Shown in pieces: positions 58,889 through 64,000 of a stretch of DNA of 64,000 bases; positions within the stretch are counted from its first letter, which is position 1; every line of letters starts with the position of its first letter. This DNA is from Oscillospiraceae bacterium (lineage in GTDB: Bacteria > Bacillota > Clostridia > Oscillospirales > Oscillospiraceae), in contig JAILFJ010000146.1 of assembly GCA_024697625.1 (NCBI GenBank), positions 1 through 64,000 on the forward strand, given 5' to 3'. A program made the translations under genes and the position numbers. The notes beneath the pieces were generated by a model that did not search any database, was not told the DNA's origin, and saw only the letters and a program-made list of their open reading frames with translations.

Positions 58889-59739
58889 CAGTTCTTGTAA
58901 CCGGGGCCAGGGGAATGATCGGTTCCGCACTGGTAAAGGAGCTTCTGGCGGCAGGATATCGGGTTGTAGGCGTGGACCGTGGTCCTGATTCCTTTACGGA
59001 TGACAATTACAGACATTATGAAATCGACCTCTCAGACAAAGAAAGGCTGATACAGATCCTCCATGAAGAGAGGGTTGACCGGGTGGTCCATCTGGCCGGT
59101 TTAGCGCATAAGAAAGAGCAGAAGAAGCTCTCCTGGGAGGACTATTACCACAGCAATGTGGAATGCTCCCGTAATGTCTTCGAGGCAGCCGGAGACAGAC
59201 CGCTCTTGTTTATCAGCACGGTGGATGTCTTCGGCTTTTATGACGGAAAGCAGCCGCTGACACCTGCATCACCGCTTCACCCTGTAACAGCCTATGGCAT
59301 GAGTAAGGCAGCGGCCGAGACGGAATGCAGAAAGCTGAAGCATTACGATATTTTCCGATTCTCTCCGGTTTACACGGACAGTGAGAAAAGAGATATCCAG
59401 AAGCGCTATTATCTGGTCTATCCATGTGTTGCCTATCAGATTGGTTCCGGAAGTGCCTTCGAGATCCTGAATATCAGGAAGGCGGCAGATGAAATGGTAT
59501 GCTGGTGTACAAAGGATCCGACAAACAGGATCCGAATCGTCAAAGACGACAGACTGATGTGGACACCGGCATATATTGGGAGAGAGAGGGAGAACGGAAG
59601 GGCGAAGATCCTGCTTTGGACGCCGAAATGGCTGGCAGAGGCAGGCTACAGCATTCTCAAAGGGCTTTTCGGTGAGAATCAGAAGACGTATCTTATGAAT
59701 AAAGCCCTGTTTCCGATCAGAAGTACGGAGGACTTATGA
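58885..59739 (+). CDS. NAD-dependent epimerase/dehydratase (SDR) (284 aa)
   Basis: LVTGARGMIGSAL (Rossmann GxxGxxG), VVHLAGLAHKKEQ, ISTVDVFGFYDG and catalytic YGMSKAAAE (Y and K). Makes or modifies a nucleotide sugar of the repeat unit. ATGA overlap with the transferase gene and the next one. Confidence 0.9.
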   Translation: MTVLVTGARGMIGSALVKELLAAGYRVVGVDRGPDSFTDDNYRHYEIDLSDKERLIQILHEERVDRVVHLAGLAHKKEQKKLSWEDYYHSNVECSRNVFEAAGDRPLLFISTVDVFGFYDGKQPLTPASPLHPVTAYGMSKAAAETECRKLKHYDIFRFSPVYTDSEKRDIQKRYYLVYPCVAYQIGSGSAFEILNIRKAADEMVCWCTKDPTNRIRIVKDDRLMWTPAYIGRERENGRAKILLWTPKWLAEAGYSILKGLFGENQKTYLMNKALFPIRSTEDL

Positions 59740-60593
59740 GAGATATTACCGCAATCATTCCCACGAAGGATGAAGAACTGAATATCCGCAGATGTATTGA
59801 ATCCATCCGGGAGCTGGCCGCCCGTATTATTGTGGTGGATTCCGGAAGCAAGGACCGCACAGCAGAGATTGCAGAAGAAATGGGCGTGGAAGTGGTATTC
59901 CATGCCTTCGAGTATTCCGCTAAGCAGTGGAACTGGGCTTTTGACAACTGTGATCTGAGAACGGGATGGGTGCTGCGGATCGACGCGGACGAGGCCTTCA
60001 CGCCGGAACTCTGCCTCGAGGTAGAGAAAGCGATCGATTGTCACGGGAAAGATGATGTCAACGGATTCTGGGTCAGTGCCGATTACTTCTTTCTGGGCAA
60101 AAAACTTCATGGGAGAAAGAAGAAGAAGCTGATTATCTTCAAGACGGGTATGGCCAGAATGGAGGACAGAAGACGCGATGCGCACATGATCCTTTCGGAA
60201 GGCAGAGCGATCGAACTGAAAAATGCGTTTGAACATCATGATTTCAAGGATCTGGATACCTTTGTTAAACGCTATAACTGGTATGCTACCCGTGAAGCAC
60301 AGGATTATGTGGATTATGCTGTCAGGGGCAAGCAGGATGCGGCACTGTCGGATAAGAAAAACCAGAGTAAGAGAAACAAAAAGTTTGGCGTTTACTATAA
60401 AGCCAAACCGTTTCACAGAGCATTGCTCTTCTTCATCTACAATTACTATCTCAGGGGTGGATGGCGAGACGGCAAGGAGGGCATGATTTATCATGTTCTG
60501 TCGTCATTCTGGTACCGTTTTCTGGTCGATGCGAAGATCTATGAGTATATGGAAAAGGGAAAGGAATTCGATGAACTGAAGGCGATTGAATGA
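59736..60593 (+). CDS. Glycosyltransferase family 2, WaaE-like (285 aa)
   Basis: ITAIIPTKDEELNIRRC, VVDSGSKDRT, WNWAFDN and LRIDADEAFTPEL (DAD, metal). The C-terminal part RHHDF-type and FIYNYYLRGGWRDGKEG match WaaE/KdtX-like LPS-core transferases. Cytosolic; adds a sugar to the lipid-linked unit. ATGA overlap upstream. Ends 20 bases before the flippase. Confidence 0.9.
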   Translation: MRDITAIIPTKDEELNIRRCIESIRELAARIIVVDSGSKDRTAEIAEEMGVEVVFHAFEYSAKQWNWAFDNCDLRTGWVLRIDADEAFTPELCLEVEKAIDCHGKDDVNGFWVSADYFFLGKKLHGRKKKKLIIFKTGMARMEDRRRDAHMILSEGRAIELKNAFEHHDFKDLDTFVKRYNWYATREAQDYVDYAVRGKQDAALSDKKNQSKRNKKFGVYYKAKPFHRALLFFIYNYYLRGGWRDGKEGMIYHVLSSFWYRFLVDAKIYEYMEKGKEFDELKAIE

Positions 60594-60613
60594 GTTTGAC
60601 GGGAGTGGCATAA

Positions 60614-62089
60614 ATGGCCAAAAACATCGCAAAGAACTCGTTTTATAACGTAACCTACAAATTCCTGAATGTAAGTTTCACAGTCATTGCTGCGGCATAT
60701 GTCAGCCGTATTCTGATGCCGGAGGGCGTAGGAAAAATTAACTCTGCACAGAATATTGCACAGTATTTTGTTTTGCTGGCAAGCCTGGGAATACCCATGT
60801 ACGGGATCAAGGCGATTGCAGTGGCAAGCGGAAATCAGGATGAGACGAACAGGGTTTATTCTGAACTGCTGACGATCAACGCCGTTTCGACCCTGATCTG
60901 CTCGTTTGTTTACTACGGGATTATTCTGATTCATCCGTTTTTTGCGGAGAGAAGGGCGTTGTATTCGATATGCGGGCTGATGATCCCGTTCCGGTTGCTC
61001 CATAATGAATGGTACTATCAGGGACGGGAAGAATACCGCTATATCATGATGCGCAGCCTCATTATTAAGGCTGTGATGCTGGTGTTTGTATTCCTGACGG
61101 TCAGATCCGAAGCGGATTATTTAATATATGCCTTCCTGCTCGTTGCGGCAACGGAGGCAAACAATATGTTCAACTTTATCCACGCAGGAAAGACGGTCAG
61201 AATACAGCTGAAAGGACTAAACCTGAAACGGCATCTGAGACCGATTCTGGCTCTGCTTGCCGTAGCTCTTTCCGTAGAAATCTATACCCTTGCAGACATT
61301 ACGATGCTTACCTTTATGAAGGGAGATTCAGCGGTAGGACTCTACACACATGCAGAGAAAGGGATCGGCGTAATCAAAATGCTGATTTCTGCTGTCTGCA
61401 TGGTCTTCCTTCCCCGACTGAGCCGGCACTATTCGTCCGGAGAAAAAGAGGAGTTTGACGGGCTGGTACAGAAGGGATTTCGGACACTTTTTTATTTTGC
61501 AATTCCCGCAACAGTAGGCATTATCCTGATCTCTGAGGATCTGATTCGCTTCCTGTTCGGTACCGCCTTCCTTCCGGCTGCAGATACGATGCGGATTCTG
61601 GCACTGTCAATTCTTACTGTGGTGTTCAGCAACTTCATTGGCAATCAGGTGCTGATCGCACTGGGAAAAGAAAAGCAGGTGATGGTCTCGACGGCTGCAG
61701 GCGCCTGCCTGAATGTGATTGTGAACGCAGTGCTGATTCCAAGATGGTCTATCAACGGAGCAGCGGTTGCTTCAGTTCTGACACAGCTGGTCGTGGTAGG
61801 AGTACAGTATTATTATGTGCGAAAAGACGTCAGAATTCGGTTCAGTGCGCGATATATTCTGTCTTTGGCGCTGGGTACCATCCTGATGGTTTTTGGAGTC
61901 TGCCTGATTGGAAAAAGCATGTCACATTACATACCGCGCCTGCTGTGTATGTGTGTGACAGGAGTGGCAGTGTTCTGTGTCATAACGCTCAGCATGAAGA
62001 ATGAAGTGGCATTGAGTTTCATGCAAGTGATAAAACGGGTCGGAAAGCGCATTGGCAGCGGGGCCCGGGGTCAGGAGGAAGAGCCTTGA
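60614..62089 (+). CDS. wzx: Wzx-type lipid-linked oligosaccharide flippase (491 aa)
   Basis: MATE/MOP superfamily: SFYNVTYKFLNVSFTVIA, AYVSRILMPEGVGKINSAQN, about fourteen helices, VFLPRLSRHYSSGEK. Flips the finished repeat unit to the outer face. GGAG before ATG. Precedes UDP-glucose dehydrogenase with a 4-base overlap. No PST-type additional domains. Confidence 0.93.
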   Translation: MAKNIAKNSFYNVTYKFLNVSFTVIAAAYVSRILMPEGVGKINSAQNIAQYFVLLASLGIPMYGIKAIAVASGNQDETNRVYSELLTINAVSTLICSFVYYGIILIHPFFAERRALYSICGLMIPFRLLHNEWYYQGREEYRYIMMRSLIIKAVMLVFVFLTVRSEADYLIYAFLLVAATEANNMFNFIHAGKTVRIQLKGLNLKRHLRPILALLAVALSVEIYTLADITMLTFMKGDSAVGLYTHAEKGIGVIKMLISAVCMVFLPRLSRHYSSGEKEEFDGLVQKGFRTLFYFAIPATVGIILISEDLIRFLFGTAFLPAADTMRILALSILTVVFSNFIGNQVLIALGKEKQVMVSTAAGACLNVIVNAVLIPRWSINGAAVASVLTQLVVVGVQYYYVRKDVRIRFSARYILSLALGTILMVFGVCLIGKSMSHYIPRLLCMCVTGVAVFCVITLSMKNEVALSFMQVIKRVGKRIGSGARGQEEEP

Positions 62090-63306
62090 GAATAACAGTT
62101 GCGGGAGTAGGCTATGTGGGTCTGTCGCTGGCGACACTGCTGGCGGGGCGGCATCAGGTTACCGCGATTACAACGACAGAGAGCAAAGCGAAAAAGCTGA
62201 ACAGCTTAGTCAGCACAATACGGGATCCGGAGATCGAGCGGTTCTTTGCCGAGGCAAAGGCCGGCGAACGCTGCCTGCACATCTCTGTCACCACAGACAA
62301 AGAGACTGCCTATAAGGACGCAGATCTGGTAATTGTAGCGACCCCGACGAACTATGACGATGTGACAGATTCTTTTGATACCGGCGCAGTGGAGGATGCG
62401 ATCGAGACAGCTCTTCGGGTTGCTCCGACGGCGCTCATTGTTATCAAAAGTACGATCCCGGTTGGCTACACGGAGACGGTAAGGGAACGGTTTCATACTG
62501 AGAATATCCTTTTCAGCCCGGAATTTCTGCGAGAGTCCAAAGCATTGTATGACAATCTCCATCCATCTCGCATTGTGGTTGGCTGTGCCGAGAATCAGGT
62601 GAAAGAGGCACAGGGCTTTGCAGATCTTCTGCTGGAGGGATGCCGGGATGAGGAGCAGCGATCAGGACAGGCTCCTCAGAATATCCCTGTGCTGATCACA
62701 CGGCTCACAGAAGCGGAGGCAGTGAAACTGTTTGCCAACAGCTATCTCGCCATGCGTGTAAGCTTTTTCAATGAGCTGGATACTTATGCTCAGCTCAAAG
62801 GCCTTGACACCAAGATGATTGTGGACGGCGTATGTCTGGACCCCCGTATCGGGGAGCACTACCGTAATCCCTCTTTTGGATACGGTGGGTACTGCCTCCC
62901 GAAAGACACCAGGCAGCTTCTGGCAAATTATCGGGATGTGCCGCAGACGATGATCGAGGCGGTTGTGCGCTCAAACGGAGTGAGGAAGAATTTTATTGCA
63001 GAGCAGGTAATTGCAAGAGCACCAAGGATGGTGGGGGTCTATCGGCTGACCATGAAATCCGCGAGTGATAATTTCCGCTCTTCCGCCATACAGGGGGTTA
63101 TGGAGTACATCGCTGCTGCAAAGATCCCAATGATTCTCTATGAACCCGGGCTGGAAGATGGAAGTGAATACGGAGGTGCCGTGGTTACCCACGATCTGAC
63201 CAGATTTAAAGAAGAGGCTGACCTGATTCTCGCAAACCGCTATGATGCATCTCTGGACGATGCAGCCGAGAAGGTCTATACCCGGGATCTTTATCGATGT
63301 GACTGA
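62086..63306 (+). CDS. ugd: UDP-glucose 6-dehydrogenase (406 aa)
   Basis: VAGVGYVGLSLATLLAG (NAD-binding), IVIKSTIPVGYTE, LFSPEFLRESKALYDNLHPS, KLFANSYLAMRV and GYGGYCLPKDT with catalytic C270. Makes UDP-glucuronate for the acidic polymer. TTG start with AGGAGG; overlaps the flippase stop. Length and motifs complete. Confidence 0.95.
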   Translation: MRITVAGVGYVGLSLATLLAGRHQVTAITTTESKAKKLNSLVSTIRDPEIERFFAEAKAGERCLHISVTTDKETAYKDADLVIVATPTNYDDVTDSFDTGAVEDAIETALRVAPTALIVIKSTIPVGYTETVRERFHTENILFSPEFLRESKALYDNLHPSRIVVGCAENQVKEAQGFADLLLEGCRDEEQRSGQAPQNIPVLITRLTEAEAVKLFANSYLAMRVSFFNELDTYAQLKGLDTKMIVDGVCLDPRIGEHYRNPSFGYGGYCLPKDTRQLLANYRDVPQTMIEAVVRSNGVRKNFIAEQVIARAPRMVGVYRLTMKSASDNFRSSAIQGVMEYIAAAKIPMILYEPGLEDGSEYGGAVVTHDLTRFKEEADLILANRYDASLDDAAEKVYTRDLYRCD

Positions 63307-63465
63307 GGAAAGCAGGAGCTGAAACGGAAAGCGCGGGACAGTGATGATACGGGACCGATTCTGGCAGCAGATTGGTTCGCTCAGCTGAAAACGGCAGGAC
63401 AGATGCAGCTGAAGTTGACAAAAAAATAATCCCCTCCCCATGCTAATGAGACAGAGGAAAAGAGA

Positions 63466-64000
63466 ATGACAGATACACAGAAAAAGAAACGACGACTGGC
63501 GGCCCTGACCCTTCTGGCATTAATGAGCTGTTTTGTAGCTGTTCTGGTTATGACACCGCACTTCGTTCCGGTTACAGAATCAACAAAGATAATGCGTGAC
63601 CGCATTCGTGAGGAAAGATTTGTTATTCATGCCGGCGGCTATCTGCCAAAAGCTGAAAGTGGTTATTATGCCTTTACAAACAGCCTTGATGCTGTCGAGA
63701 ACATGTACGAAATGGGAAACCGAATCTGTGAGATTGATATTCGGGAGACTTCGGACGGGGTATTGGTCTGTGCTCATGGAGATGACCAGTATCTGGCTGA
63801 TGGAATGACTGTCCAAGTTGGGGCAACGAGTGAGGCGTTTTTAAGTCAGAAGGTTTATGGCGAATTCCGACCGATGACTTTTGATGATCTTGTGAGGTTT
63901 ATGAAACGCCATGAGGATCTTTATATCATAACAGATGTGAAAGAGAATAATGTGGAGGTATGCAGAAGGATTGCGGAATCTTATCCTGAGATGAGAAACC
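63466..64000 (+). CDS. Glycerophosphodiester phosphodiesterase-like membrane protein (partial)
   Basis: N-terminal membrane anchor (LTLLALMSCFVAVLVMTPHF). FVIHAGGYLPKAESGY then NSLDAVENMYEMGNRICEID and HGDDQYL fit the GDPD/PI-PLC barrel start with its His, Glu and Asp residues. AGAGGAAA before ATG. Continues past the window. May act on lipoteichoic or phospholipid material at the surface. The 160-base gap before it shows no gene. Confidence 0.8.
   Translation, partial: MTDTQKKKRRLAALTLLALMSCFVAVLVMTPHFVPVTESTKIMRDRIREERFVIHAGGYLPKAESGYYAFTNSLDAVENMYEMGNRICEIDIRETSDGVLVCAHGDDQYLADGMTVQVGATSEAFLSQKVYGEFRPMTFDDLVRFMKRHEDLYIITDVKENNVEVCRRIAESYPEMRN

Noticed and set aside
1..64000. CRISPR array, rRNA, insertion sequence or transposase
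   Set aside because: No regularly spaced repeats, rRNA segments or transposase motifs were seen by eye.

Overview
The window looks like a chromosome segment of an anaerobic Bacillota, most likely class Clostridia and plausibly Lachnospiraceae. This is inferred from a large SRP RNA with an Alu domain, an RqcP-type S4 protein, a 2-hydroxyacyl-CoA dehydratase pair, sigma-A promoters with 17-base spacers, strong AGGAGG ribosome binding sites, and frequent TTG/GTG starts. No 16S rRNA or taxonomic marker is present, so family level is a guess.

1-442: the end of an SRP RNA gene (leftward) and, divergently, a tRNA-Ala(CGC) gene. 443-12209: an integrated, visibly A+T-richer element of about 11.8 kb, flanked by a 23-bp direct repeat of the tRNA 3' end. 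It carries a tyrosine integrase, a Cro/CI-type regulator and an AlpA/excisionase-like protein on either side of overlapping divergent promoters, a primase-helicase (zinc finger + TOPRIM + RepA-like ATPase), an iteron-like array just 3' of it, several small phage-type proteins, a second regulatory switch with two 12-bp palindromes, and a single large phage gene: a tail tape-measure-like protein. No capsid, terminase, portal or lysis genes are seen. The layout (int, regulator, AlpA, pri-rep, ori) resembles phage-inducible satellites; the lone tape-measure gene is the most unusual part of the window.

12210-28360: host genes: MgtE, an AEC transporter and a TrkA/TrkH potassium system in a row; an NYN-type protein with a long disordered tail; a membrane protein coupled to a TPR/LRR lipid-anchored or membrane-anchored protein; an acyltransferase; a large membrane protein; RqcP; then a divergent P-loop protein and a two-gene 2-hydroxyacyl-CoA dehydratase-like operon with a small membrane protein.

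28428-64000: a long surface-glycan region. It has GT2 glycosyltransferases, eight acyltransferase-3/MBOAT-type membrane acyltransferases (three of them tandem paralogues), an AlgI/AlgX-like O-acetylation pair, WecE aminotransferase, an epimerase/ATP-grasp/phosphoesterase cassette, seven large GT-C/DUF6056/GtrII-like membrane proteins, and at the right end a compact overlapping operon with a ligase/polymerase-like protein, PIG-L deacetylase, initiating sugar-phosphate transferase, SDR epimerase, GT2, Wzx flippase and UDP-glucose 6-dehydrogenase, followed by a partial glycerophosphodiesterase. Together these would build, modify, export and decorate a lipid-linked cell-surface polysaccharide.
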